Origin: Bacteroidales bacterium
GTDB taxonomy: Bacteria; Bacteroidota; Bacteroidia; Bacteroidales; JAOZVK01
DNA length: 5,340 nucleotides
NCBI GenBank assembly: GCA_029938185.1
Contig: JAOZVK010000414.1
Location: 1-5,340 of the forward strand
Direction: 5' to 3'
The notes beneath the pieces were generated by a model. The model was not told where the DNA came from. It searched no databases and was given only the letters and a program-made list of their open reading frames with translations. Positions 1 to 5,340 of this stretch are shown piece after piece; position 1 is the first letter of the stretch, and each line of letters opens with the position of its first letter. The position numbers and the translations under genes are program-made.

Positions 1-2220
1 TTGCTTGATGAAAATATTATTGGTATTCCCAAAAAAAATATTATTGTTTCGCTAAATGAAACTAAGGCACAGATAGAAAGTCGATTATACGACTTGATTA
101 AACTTAGCAAAAACGAAAACTCCGATTTGTTTGTATATTACTCAGGACATGGTTGTCCAGATTTTTTTGGCGACAACTATAATGTTTATCTTACCACACA
201 CTCTACCAATACAAAAAAAATAAAACAAGGAGCAATTAGTACGAGCGATTTTGCCGATTATTTGAAACAATGCCGCTCCAAAACAAAATTTATTGTAATT
301 GATGCCTGTTATAGTGGCGAAATTCATTTTGCAGGAGCAATGAGCGATGCAGAAAGCCAAATAAAAGCAGAGATTAATAAATTTAAAGGCTCATATGTTA
401 TGACCTCTGCATCAAGAGATAATCCTTCGCGCTTTCCTGATAAAAATACAGACGAACCTACATATTTTACAGGCGAATTTATTAATGTTTTGAAAAACGG
501 CATTAACAAAAAAACCGAAGAGCTGACAACAAATGATATTTTTAATAATATAAAAAACAATTTATCTAAACAAAATTTGCCCGAACCACAATCTTCTAAT
601 TTCCTGAATGCCGACAAAATAGTATTTGCACGAAATATAAAATTTGACAAAGAAACCGATAAACGAAAAGAAATTAAAACTAAAATAAATAATGCAAACA
701 AAATAGTTATAAACCAAGATTATGATGTTGCAAAAATATATTTGCTCACGCTAAAAACCGAAGCAACTAAACTAAAAACAGGCAATGATTTGTTAAACGA
801 AATAAATAGTTTGATAGATGACTGTACATATAAAGCAAAATATAAACCTTTTTTTGAAAAGCATTTTAAAAAACAATTTGAAACCATTTTGAATAATGCT
901 AATACCAAAATAGACAAACTAAACAGAATAGACAAAAACAAAAACTCAAAAATTGAGCAATTAAAAACAACTATAAACAACGAATTAGCAAAATATAGAG
1001 AGCTAAAAAAAGAAAAAACAAATTTAGAAAATAGAATTAAACAGCTTTATAAAACTACTGAAAACAAGCAAGATGATTATGAATTAGAAAATAAAAGGTT
1101 ACAAATTGTAGAATTACAAAAAACCATAGAAGAAAATAAAATTTTATATGAAAAAGAAAAACTAAATTTAGAAACAAAAGAGAATAAACTGATATTGCTA
1201 CAAAAAAATATTGATACTGAAAAAAGAAAAATTAATAAGCTTACAGACGACAAAAATGGAACCCTTAAACTATTAAACAATACAACACAAAAATATAATA
1301 TATTAAAAACTGAAAATGATTTTATAAATAAAAATATTTCTGAAAAAGTAAAACAGGGTTTAAAAAAACAATATATTATAGTAATACCTATTTTTGTTGT
1401 ACTATTGATTTTATCTTTTTGGTGGGGTAGCACTTATAGTACAGATAATACCACAGAAAATAATACTACTGATGTTAAAACTAAAAAAGACTCAACCAAA
1501 GAAGAGAAAAAAACAAAAGACACAAAAAAAACAGAAAAACCAAAAACCATCAAAGAATTTGGAACTTTTGTATTAGTAAAAGGCGGAACATTCCAAATGG
1601 GTAGCAATGATTACGGTAATGAAAAACCAAAACACCCTGTAACACTTAATGATTTTTATATAGCAAAATATGAAGTAACACAAAAACAATGGAAAGAAAT
1701 AATGGGAACAAACCCAAGCCATTTTAAAGGCGATAACAGACCTGTTGAAAGAGTAAGCTGGAACGATGTACAAGAATTTATAAAAAAACTAAATAAAAAA
1801 ACCGGCAAAACATACCGACTACCCACAGAAGCCGAGTGGGAATATGCAGCAAGAGGTGGGCATTATTTAAACCTGACAGGTTTGCGCTATGCAGGCAGCA
1901 ACAATATTAATGAAGTTGCTTGGCATAATGGCAATAGTGGAAATAAAACTCACATAGTAGGACAAAAAAAACCAAACCAACTTGGATTATACGATATGAG
2001 TGGTAATGTGTTCGAATGGTGTCAAGACAAATGGCACAATGATTATAAAAACGCTCCAAAAGATGGTAGTGCTTGGGAAAGTGGAACTGGCGCTTATCGT
2101 GTTCATCGTGGTGGTAGTTGGAACGATGGCAGTAATAACTGTCGTATTGCTTATCGTAGCAACTACAATTCTACCAGCAGTCACATCATCTTGGGGTTTC
2201 GCTTGGCGCTTAGTCATTAG
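1..2220 (+). CDS. Caspase-like protease / coiled coil / membrane span / FGE-type C-type-lectin protein, 5'-partial
   Basis: The frame is open from the left edge to TAG at 2218-2220 (739 codons visible). Base 1 is a TTG, but the caspase fold lacks its first beta strand, so the real start probably lies upstream. Residues about 1-212 are a C14 caspase/metacaspase-like domain, with the catalytic His in YSGHG (His50) and Cys in DACYSG (Cys103). Residues about 215-290 are of unknown type. About 300-450 is a Lys/Glu/Asn-rich coiled coil. About 458-475 is one hydrophobic span ending in FWWG, then a Thr/Lys-rich linker to about 517. Residues 519-739 are an FGE-sulfatase (SUMF1-like) domain, with GGTFQMG, RLPTEAEWEYAARGG, GNVFEWC, RGGSW and LGFR. 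The Lys-rich N-side flank of the span suggests the protease is cytoplasmic and the lectin-like domain periplasmic or exposed (inference). I see no CxxxxC pair of a true formylglycine-generating enzyme, so binding rather than catalysis is likely. The C-terminus looks DGR-diversified. No clear terminator follows. Confidence 0.9.
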   Translation: MLDENIIGIPKKNIIVSLNETKAQIESRLYDLIKLSKNENSDLFVYYSGHGCPDFFGDNYNVYLTTHSTNTKKIKQGAISTSDFADYLKQCRSKTKFIVIDACYSGEIHFAGAMSDAESQIKAEINKFKGSYVMTSASRDNPSRFPDKNTDEPTYFTGEFINVLKNGINKKTEELTTNDIFNNIKNNLSKQNLPEPQSSNFLNADKIVFARNIKFDKETDKRKEIKTKINNANKIVINQDYDVAKIYLLTLKTEATKLKTGNDLLNEINSLIDDCTYKAKYKPFFEKHFKKQFETILNNANTKIDKLNRIDKNKNSKIEQLKTTINNELAKYRELKKEKTNLENRIKQLYKTTENKQDDYELENKRLQIVELQKTIEENKILYEKEKLNLETKENKLILLQKNIDTEKRKINKLTDDKNGTLKLLNNTTQKYNILKTENDFINKNISEKVKQGLKKQYIIVIPIFVVLLILSFWWGSTYSTDNTTENNTTDVKTKKDSTKEEKKTKDTKKTEKPKTIKEFGTFVLVKGGTFQMGSNDYGNEKPKHPVTLNDFYIAKYEVTQKQWKEIMGTNPSHFKGDNRPVERVSWNDVQEFIKKLNKKTGKTYRLPTEAEWEYAARGGHYLNLTGLRYAGSNNINEVAWHNGNSGNKTHIVGQKKPNQLGLYDMSGNVFEWCQDKWHNDYKNAPKDGSAWESGTGAYRVHRGGSWNDGSNNCRIAYRSNYNSTSSHIILGFRLALSH
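2089..2209 (+). other. Candidate DGR variable region (VR) at the end of the lectin-fold domain
   Basis: Codons 697-730 (2089-2190) end in C or T in 33 of 34 cases; the only exception is the Trp707 TGG. This is what results when a template rich in AAC/AAT codons is copied by an adenine-mutagenic reverse transcriptase, because only the first two codon positions change. All four Arg codons here are CGT, while none of the 16 Arg codons upstream in the gene is CGT. The place is also right: the segment runs from RGGSW to LGFR, where FGE-type C-type-lectin DGR targets carry their variable residues. The invariant, GC-richer end at 2191-2209 (TTGGGGTTTCGCTTGGCGC) would be the candidate initiation-of-mutagenic-homology segment. 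What is seen is the codon bias and position; the DGR role is inferred because no template repeat or reverse transcriptase is in the window. Confidence 0.7.
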
Positions 2221-2427
2221 TTTAATACAGTTTGTCCAGCTTTGTTTTGAGCTAAAAATAAGTAATAATAAATATCAAAAACTAAGAGTATAGTGTAAAT
2301 AAAAACACTTACAAGTTAGTTTTTGAACGATTTTTTTCTTTAAAATATTGTGTAACTGTAAAACTTTAGACCTAACTTAATGATTTACATTATCAATTAT
2401 TTGAGAATTGTCAAAAAAAAAATCAAA

Positions 2428-2442
2428 ACAGACAAAGTCTGT
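2428..2442. other. Small hairpin ACAGAC-AAA-GTCTGT
   Basis: A perfect 6-bp stem with a 3-nt AAA loop lies about 210 bp after the stop of the caspase gene. A T-run (TTTTTT, about ten bases later) follows but is not adjacent, so it is at best a weak terminator for the upstream gene. Confidence 0.3.
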
Positions 2443-2502
2443 ATTCACAACTTTTTTATTAAATAGTCTTTTGCACTAATGCGTAAGCAACTATAAATTT
2501 AG

Positions 2503-2516
2503 GTCGAAGACCTTAG
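2503..2516 (+). repeat. 14-nt direct repeat, copy 1 (GTCGAAGACCTTAG)
   Basis: Identical to 2730-2743. In this copy the preceding AG allows a small hairpin, AGGTC-GAA-GACCT (2501-2513). Function unknown; probably a fragment of a dispersed intergenic element. Confidence 0.55.
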
Positions 2517-2532
2517 ATTAAATATTACCAAA

Positions 2533-2593
2533 TTTTGGCATTTTTCATAAATTACAAAAAGTAGTTGACACTTTTTTTATTCTTAAAAACCTT
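2533..2593 (+). repeat. 61-bp interspersed repeat, copy 1 (degenerate hairpin)
   Basis: Matches 5280-5340 in the same orientation at 58 of 61 positions. The differences are at 2538 (G versus A) and 2553-2554 (TA versus GT). The last 39 bases are identical. All three differences fall in the hairpin arms that are perfectly paired in the other copy, and they break the pairing here. The repeat may continue beyond copy 2, which is cut by the window edge. Family unknown. Confidence 0.8.
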
Positions 2594-2700
2594 ATTTTTT
2601 ATTTTAAACCTTAATAGAAAATAAATATGACCAAAATTTCTTAAACCTCAGAACTCACAAAAAGCGTCAAATTGAACAAAAACAATGGCAAATTAATTTA

Positions 2701-2729
2701 TGGGGTGTTGACAGATTATTAACACCCCA
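2701..2729. other. Hairpin with 9-bp stem
   Basis: TGGGGTGTT at 2701-2709 pairs perfectly with AACACCCCA at 2721-2729 around an 11-nt loop. It is the most GC-rich stem in this intergenic region. No T-run follows it on either strand, so it is not a standard intrinsic terminator. It lies just beyond the terminator of the minus-strand porin gene and directly before copy 2 of the 14-nt repeat. It could protect or process a 3' end, or be part of a mobile-element remnant. Confidence 0.5.
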
Positions 2730-2743
2730 GTCGAAGACCTTAG
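2730..2743 (+). repeat. 14-nt direct repeat, copy 2 (GTCGAAGACCTTAG)
   Basis: Identical to 2503-2516, 227 bp away, and directly after the hairpin at 2701-2729. The bases flanking it differ from copy 1, so only the 14-mer is shared. Confidence 0.55.
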
Positions 2744-2760
2744 CCACTTATTTAAATATA

Positions 2761-2794
2761 AAAAAAACAGTGAATTAAAAAAATCCACTGTTTT
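2761..2794 (-). terminator. Intrinsic terminator of the FadL-like porin gene
   Basis: On the minus strand, AAAACAGTG (2794-2786) pairs perfectly with CACTGTTTT (2772-2764), a 9-bp stem around a 13-nt loop. The U-run continues to 2761, giving seven T in all. It starts 29 bp after the porin stop codon. On the plus strand the same stem is followed by TTTTATTATATT, so it may also stop weakly in the other direction. Confidence 0.8.
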
Positions 2795-2822
2795 ATTATA
2801 TTAAAGTTAAAAAATATTTACT

Positions 2823-4481
2823 CTATTCTGTTTCTGTTTCTGTTTCTGTTTTTGTTTTTGCAACTCCACCAAAACGATAAGTTAAACCTAAAGAACCTAT
2901 ATATGCAGTTTTTTTGTAAGATTCTGTAATTGATGTTCCTGTAACTCCTGCTGGTGTATTACTATATGTAAAAGTTTTATCTCCTTCATTATACATTGAA
3001 TATGAGAAACCTAATTCAAGACAAAAACGATCAGTTATTTTTGCAGCACCACCAAAACCAATAGTACTCGAATTTAGCCTTGGACTCATACTTGACTGAT
3101 AAACAGCATTAGCCGACTGAGTAGCATATAAGTAACCAGCACTCAATGTTAGCATATCCGACAGACTATACTCAGCTCCTAATGCAAGTTCGTAGGAATT
3201 TGCAGTTAAATATGCCATTTTTTCGCCTTCAAATGTTTTTTCACCATCATTTGTAACAAACTCACCTGCATCATCTCTGTTTCCATATTTGGCTGATAAA
3301 TCCATATAATAATGGAAACCTGCTTGTATTCTTAATTTTTCAGATACTTTATATCTTACACCTACAGATAAAAAACTTGGCATTTCAGCAGGAAGTTCTT
3401 CATCGACAACAAACATACCGAAATCATCTTTTGTAACATCATTTTTTATTTCCAAAGGTGTTTTGTGTTCATATTTTAAAGCTATACCTAAATCGCCATC
3501 CAAAAGACTAATATCTACACTTATAATAGGTGTAAATGAATTACCGTCTTGTTTTACGTCAAGCTCTTTGTCACCAGTGGCTGCAGCAAGGTCAGTCATA
3601 CCGGCACTTGCACTAGTATATCCTGCTTGTACTTCATCCAATGTTAGAGCATCTGCACTTGTAACACCATATTGGGCTAAGACAGAGGCAGGCACTCCAG
3701 CACCAAGAGCAGTTGCACTAGCAGCTGTTGCAGGATTCAATTTAAGTTGTGCTATTGTTAAAGCTCCATTTCCACCTACAGCAGTTTTAAGAGCTCCTGT
3801 ACTATTTGCAGCACCAGCTAATTTAGCTGCAGCATCAGTTGCATAGTCTTGCACTTTTACCATATCTCCACCTGCGGCGTTTGCCATAATGCTTTTAATA
3901 TGTCCCTCATAAGTGTTTCTTGCCATTAGGTATCTACCACCTACACCTACCGAAATCATATCGTTTATTTTGTATGAAACTCCTGCTTGTAATCCAAAAT
4001 ATGCAGATGTACCTTTAAGATAAATATCAGCACTATAGTTAGTGGCACCTAAAACTCCTTTCAAATCGGCAATACCTCTTTCAAAATCAGGTAATCCTTT
4101 GTCAAACTCGGCACTACCACCGCCACCAACAACTGCAAATCCAGCCCACACTACAAATTTTCCTTTTTTATAAGCTGCATAAAACGAAGGAAAGAAAGGT
4201 GCTTGTGCAACTCCTTCATAAGTTTGCTCATTAAGTGCAGCATAGCCTGCATTAATTTCGCGTGGTTGAACTACTGTTTGATGGTTAAACTGTATATGGA
4301 ATCCATCGTCTAAACGTGTCAAACCTGCAGGATTGTATAAAACGGCATCCACGCCAACCGATGCATCTCTTACCATAGTTCGTACCCATGATGCACTTTG
4401 GTTTGTATTCGTAACTATACCTCCTGCAAAAGCTGCAAAAGATAATAAAAAGCTAAATAAAAAAATTGATAATCTTTTCAT
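2823..4481 (-). CDS. OmpP1/FadL-family outer-membrane beta-barrel protein
   Basis: This 552-aa protein starts at ATG 4481-4479. It has a signal peptide (MKR, hydrophobic core, AFA then Gly; cleavage likely after residue 19). The N-terminal part shows the FadL/OmpP1 hallmark NPAGL (residues 50-54) after a region that would form the plug or hatch. Alternating amphipathic strands run to a last strand ending in LTYRFGG (533-539). Members of this family let long-chain fatty acids or other hydrophobic compounds cross the outer membrane; the substrate here cannot be told. Residues about 198-303 are an unusual Ala/Thr/Gly/Leu-rich, Lys-poor stretch, likely an extracellular loop or inserted segment. 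The protein continues past the terminal strand with a KTKTETETETE tail coded by a hexanucleotide repeat. It has its own promoter (4520-4549) and terminator (2761-2794), so it is probably monocistronic. No Shine-Dalgarno sequence precedes the ATG; the leader is A/T-rich, as is normal in Bacteroidota. Confidence 0.88.
   Translation of the reverse strand: MKRLSIFLFSFLLSFAAFAGGIVTNTNQSASWVRTMVRDASVGVDAVLYNPAGLTRLDDGFHIQFNHQTVVQPREINAGYAALNEQTYEGVAQAPFFPSFYAAYKKGKFVVWAGFAVVGGGGSAEFDKGLPDFERGIADLKGVLGATNYSADIYLKGTSAYFGLQAGVSYKINDMISVGVGGRYLMARNTYEGHIKSIMANAAGGDMVKVQDYATDAAAKLAGAANSTGALKTAVGGNGALTIAQLKLNPATAASATALGAGVPASVLAQYGVTSADALTLDEVQAGYTSASAGMTDLAAATGDKELDVKQDGNSFTPIISVDISLLDGDLGIALKYEHKTPLEIKNDVTKDDFGMFVVDEELPAEMPSFLSVGVRYKVSEKLRIQAGFHYYMDLSAKYGNRDDAGEFVTNDGEKTFEGEKMAYLTANSYELALGAEYSLSDMLTLSAGYLYATQSANAVYQSSMSPRLNSSTIGFGGAAKITDRFCLELGFSYSMYNEGDKTFTYSNTPAGVTGTSITESYKKTAYIGSLGLTYRFGGVAKTKTETETETE
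2826..2860 (-). repeat. Hexanucleotide microsatellite coding the Thr-Glu/Thr-Lys tail
   Basis: On the plus strand this is three TTTCTG units, one partial unit at the stop codon side and two TTTTTG units. On the coding strand it gives alternating ACA with AAA or GAA codons, the last 11 residues of the porin. The unit is six bases, so slippage would change tail length by two residues and keep the frame. It sits after the terminal aromatic strand, where most outer-membrane barrels end. Confidence 0.8.
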
Positions 4482-4519
4482 AATTAAAATATAGTTTAAG
4501 TTAATGTATTTATATAGTG

Positions 4520-4549
4520 CAAATATATAGATATTTTCATAACTACCAA
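4520..4549 (-). promoter_or_regulatory. Bacteroidota-type promoter of the porin gene
   Basis: On the minus strand TTG (4549-4547) is followed after exactly 19 bases by TATATTTG (4527-4520). This matches the -33 TTG and -7 TAnnTTTG elements used by the primary sigma factor of Bacteroidota. Transcription would begin near 4513, leaving a leader of roughly 30 bases. Confidence 0.75.
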
Positions 4550-4624
4550 CATTAAATTATTATTTTTTTATAAAAGTCATTTTTATTGTTGAAGAAATGT
4601 TTATTTTGCTGATGTTGTTTGTTT

Positions 4625-4910
4625 GGGGATTGGGGATTGGGGATTGGGGATTGGGGATTGGGGATTAGATTAAGGATTAAGGATTGGGGATTAGGGATTA
4701 GGGATTGGGGATTAGGGATTGGGGATTGGGGATTAGGGATTAAGGATTGGGGATTAGGGATTAGGGATTAGGGATTAGGGATTAGGGATTAGAGGGTAGG
4801 GGATTGGGGATTAGGGATTAAGGATTAAGGATTAAGGATTGGGGATTAGGGATTGGGGATTAGGGATTAAGGATTGGGGATTGGGGATTATGGATTAGAG
4901 GGTAGGGGAT
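4625..4910 (+). repeat. G-rich heptanucleotide tandem array (GGGGATT / AGGGATT / AAGGATT)
   Basis: I parse 41 units in 286 bp: 39 heptamers plus one 5-mer (AGATT, 4667-4671) and one 8-mer (4798-4805). The main forms are GGGGATT, AGGGATT and AAGGATT. The first six units are perfect GGGGATT. The block AGAGGGTAGGGGAT occurs twice (4791-4804 and 4897-4910), 106 bp apart, which suggests a higher-order duplication. The plus strand has many G3-4 runs separated by 3-4 bases, a strong G-quadruplex pattern. It resembles the short heptanucleotide tandem repeats known from cyanobacterial genomes and, loosely, telomeric repeats. It lies about 145-430 bp upstream of the porin start. Confidence 0.95.
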
Positions 4911-4917
4911 CTACCCT
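4899..4917. other. Hairpin at the end of the heptamer array
   Basis: AGGGTAG (4899-4905) pairs perfectly with CTACCCT (4911-4917) around the loop GGGAT. The left arm is the final array unit and the right arm is the left arm of the larger inverted repeat 4911-5015, so the two structures exclude each other. Confidence 0.55.
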
Positions 4918-5015
4918 TTTAAAGTTGGAGAGAGTTGAAAATTAATTTGTTATAATTTATATGTAAGAGCAAATCGGTCAAACTGGTGTACTTTTGTCCA
5001 ACTTTAAATGGGTAG
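4911..5015. repeat. 105-bp element bounded by 19-bp inverted repeats
   Basis: CTACCCTTTTAAAGTTGGA (4911-4929) and TCCAACTTTAAATGGGTAG (4997-5015) are reverse complements at 18 of 19 positions, with a 67-bp AT-rich spacer. The spacer has no ORF. The shape fits a small non-autonomous element (MITE-like) or a structured RNA. I do not see a clear target-site duplication, because the left side is the heptamer array. Confidence 0.65.
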
Positions 5016-5166
5016 CTTAAAAATCATTTAAGAAGAGATTAAAATTAAATTTTATATTTTTTCGGACAATCAACACCGTTTAGTAAGGACTATCAAAAGT
5101 AAGTTCTCAATAGTTAGGAAGTTACGACTTATAAATTACGAATTGGTTTACACCTGGGCTTATAAA

Positions 5167-5215
5167 AACTAATAATTTACAAAATATTATTAGTTCTAAT
5201 TTTATTCTTTTTTTT
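5167..5215 (+). terminator. Terminator-like hairpin with T-run
   Basis: AACTAATAAT (5167-5176) pairs perfectly with ATTATTAGTT (5186-5195), a 10-bp but AU-rich stem with a 9-nt loop. The following sequence is T-rich and has eight T at 5208-5215. No plus-strand gene ends nearby, so either it ends an unseen transcript (for example a small RNA from this region) or it is an incidental palindrome. Confidence 0.4.
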
Positions 5216-5225
5216 ATTGTATTGC

Positions 5226-5244
5226 TTTTGCCCTCAGGGCAAAA
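5226..5244. other. Compact hairpin TTTTGCCC-TCA-GGGCAAAA
   Basis: A perfect 8-bp stem with a 3-nt loop, flanked by A on the right (plus strand) and T on the left. Read on the minus strand it is GC stem plus T-run, the form of an intrinsic terminator for a gene to the right of the window. Its gene, if any, is not visible. Confidence 0.45.
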
Positions 5245-5279
5245 AACTTGAGAAATAAAAATTCAAAATACTAAGCGTT

Positions 5280-5340
5280 TTTTGACATTTTTCATAAATG
5301 TCAAAAAGTAGTTGACACTTTTTTTATTCTTAAAAACCTT
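5280..5340 (+). repeat. 61-bp interspersed repeat, copy 2 (intact hairpin), cut by window edge
   Basis: Same sequence and orientation as 2533-2593 at 58 of 61 positions. Here TTTTTGACATTT (5279-5290) and AAATGTCAAAAA (5296-5307) form a perfect 12-bp stem around TTCAT. The identity runs to the last base of the window, so the true repeat may be longer. Confidence 0.8.

Larger units (their letters stand above)
2221..2760. other. AT-rich intergenic region between convergent genes
   Basis: I find no credible coding sequence here on either strand; all frames are broken by frequent stops. It holds a small hairpin at 2428-2442, two copies of a 14-nt direct repeat, one copy of a 61-bp interspersed repeat and a 9-bp-stem hairpin, each listed separately. 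I looked for a DGR template repeat resembling 2089-2209 on both strands and did not see one. Confidence 0.7.
4482..5340. other. Gene-free region with repeats and hairpins
   Basis: No credible gene is seen on either strand in these 859 bases. The porin promoter lies at its left end, followed by a G-rich heptamer array (4625-4910), an inverted-repeat element (4911-5015), an AT-rich stretch (5016-5160) in which I see nothing clear, two hairpins (5167-5244) and a copy of the 61-bp repeat at the right edge. Confidence 0.7.

Noticed and set aside
142..1773. Several minus-strand open frames opposite the caspase gene
   Set aside because: They run antisense to a well-supported coding sequence, are Phe/Ser/Ile-rich as expected from complementing Lys/Glu/Asn codons, and show no start signals or motifs.
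1555..2217. True formylglycine-generating enzyme activity
   Set aside because: The fold motifs are present, but the active-site CxxxxC pair expected in the GGS-to-LGFR segment is missing; only Cys714 is seen there, and no sulfatase gene is in the window.
2000..2293. 97-codon plus-strand open frame overlapping the end of the caspase-lectin gene
   Set aside because: It is a frame-shifted shadow of the FGE domain; its Val/Ile/Thr-rich product results from the GGT/AGT/CGT codon run read one base off and has no recognisable features.
2292..2309. Hairpin AGTGT-8 nt-ACACT as terminator of the caspase gene
   Set aside because: The stem is only 5 bp and has no adjacent T-run; in such AT-rich DNA this is expected by chance.
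2563..2600. Sigma-70-like TTGACA promoter inside the 61-bp repeat (also at 5311)
   Set aside because: The organism appears to use TTG/TAnnTTTG promoters; no TAnnTTTG lies at the right distance and no gene follows copy 1 on the plus strand.
2221..2822. DGR template repeat directly downstream of the variable region
   Set aside because: I looked on both strands for an AAC/AAT-rich near-copy of 2089-2209 and found none; the template must lie outside the window if it exists.
3463..3846. 127-codon plus-strand open frame opposite the porin
   Set aside because: It is antisense to the Ala-rich segment of the porin; the low stop-codon density there comes from the Ala/Thr/Gly codons.
4597..4668. 23-codon plus-strand ORF (MFILLMLFVWGLGIGD...) running into the heptamer array
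   Set aside because: Its second half is just the translated GGGGATT repeat; no promoter or conserved context supports a real peptide.
4625..4910. CRISPR array
   Set aside because: The repeats are 7 bp and directly adjacent, with no unique spacers and no cas genes.

Overview
The window looks like chromosomal (or contig) DNA from a low-GC member of the Bacteroidota. Three things point there. The second gene is an OmpP1/FadL-type outer-membrane protein. A promoter upstream of it fits the Bacteroidota pattern TTG-N19-TAnnTTTG exactly. The translation starts lack a Shine-Dalgarno sequence and have A/T-rich leaders. The genus cannot be fixed from this sequence.

Layout: (1) 1-2220, plus strand, is the 3' part of a large gene that enters from the left edge. 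It encodes a caspase-like (C14) protease domain with His/Cys dyad, a long coiled coil, one membrane span and a C-terminal FGE-sulfatase/C-type-lectin-fold domain. The last 34 codons before a conserved Gly-Phe-Arg end look like the variable region of a diversity-generating retroelement (DGR): 33 of 34 codons end in a pyrimidine, and Arg switches from AGA/CGA/CGC to CGT only. No template repeat or reverse transcriptase lies in the window, so the DGR assignment is a strong inference and not proven. (2) 2221-2822 is AT-rich intergenic DNA with small hairpins, a 14-nt direct repeat, one copy of a 61-bp interspersed repeat and the terminator of the next gene. (3) 2823-4481, minus strand, is a 552-aa FadL/OmpP1-like porin with signal peptide, an Ala-rich insertion and a Thr-Glu repeat tail coded by a hexanucleotide microsatellite. 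Its promoter is at 4520-4549. (4) 4482-5340 has no gene. It holds a 286-bp G-rich heptanucleotide array (41 units, telomere-like), an abutting 105-bp inverted-repeat element, two further hairpins, and at the right edge a second copy of the 61-bp repeat that carries a perfect 12-bp stem.

The two genes are convergent and probably functionally unrelated. The most interesting object is the membrane-anchored caspase protein with a probable hypervariable binding domain: a possible sensor-protease whose ligand-binding surface is diversified by a retroelement encoded elsewhere in the genome.
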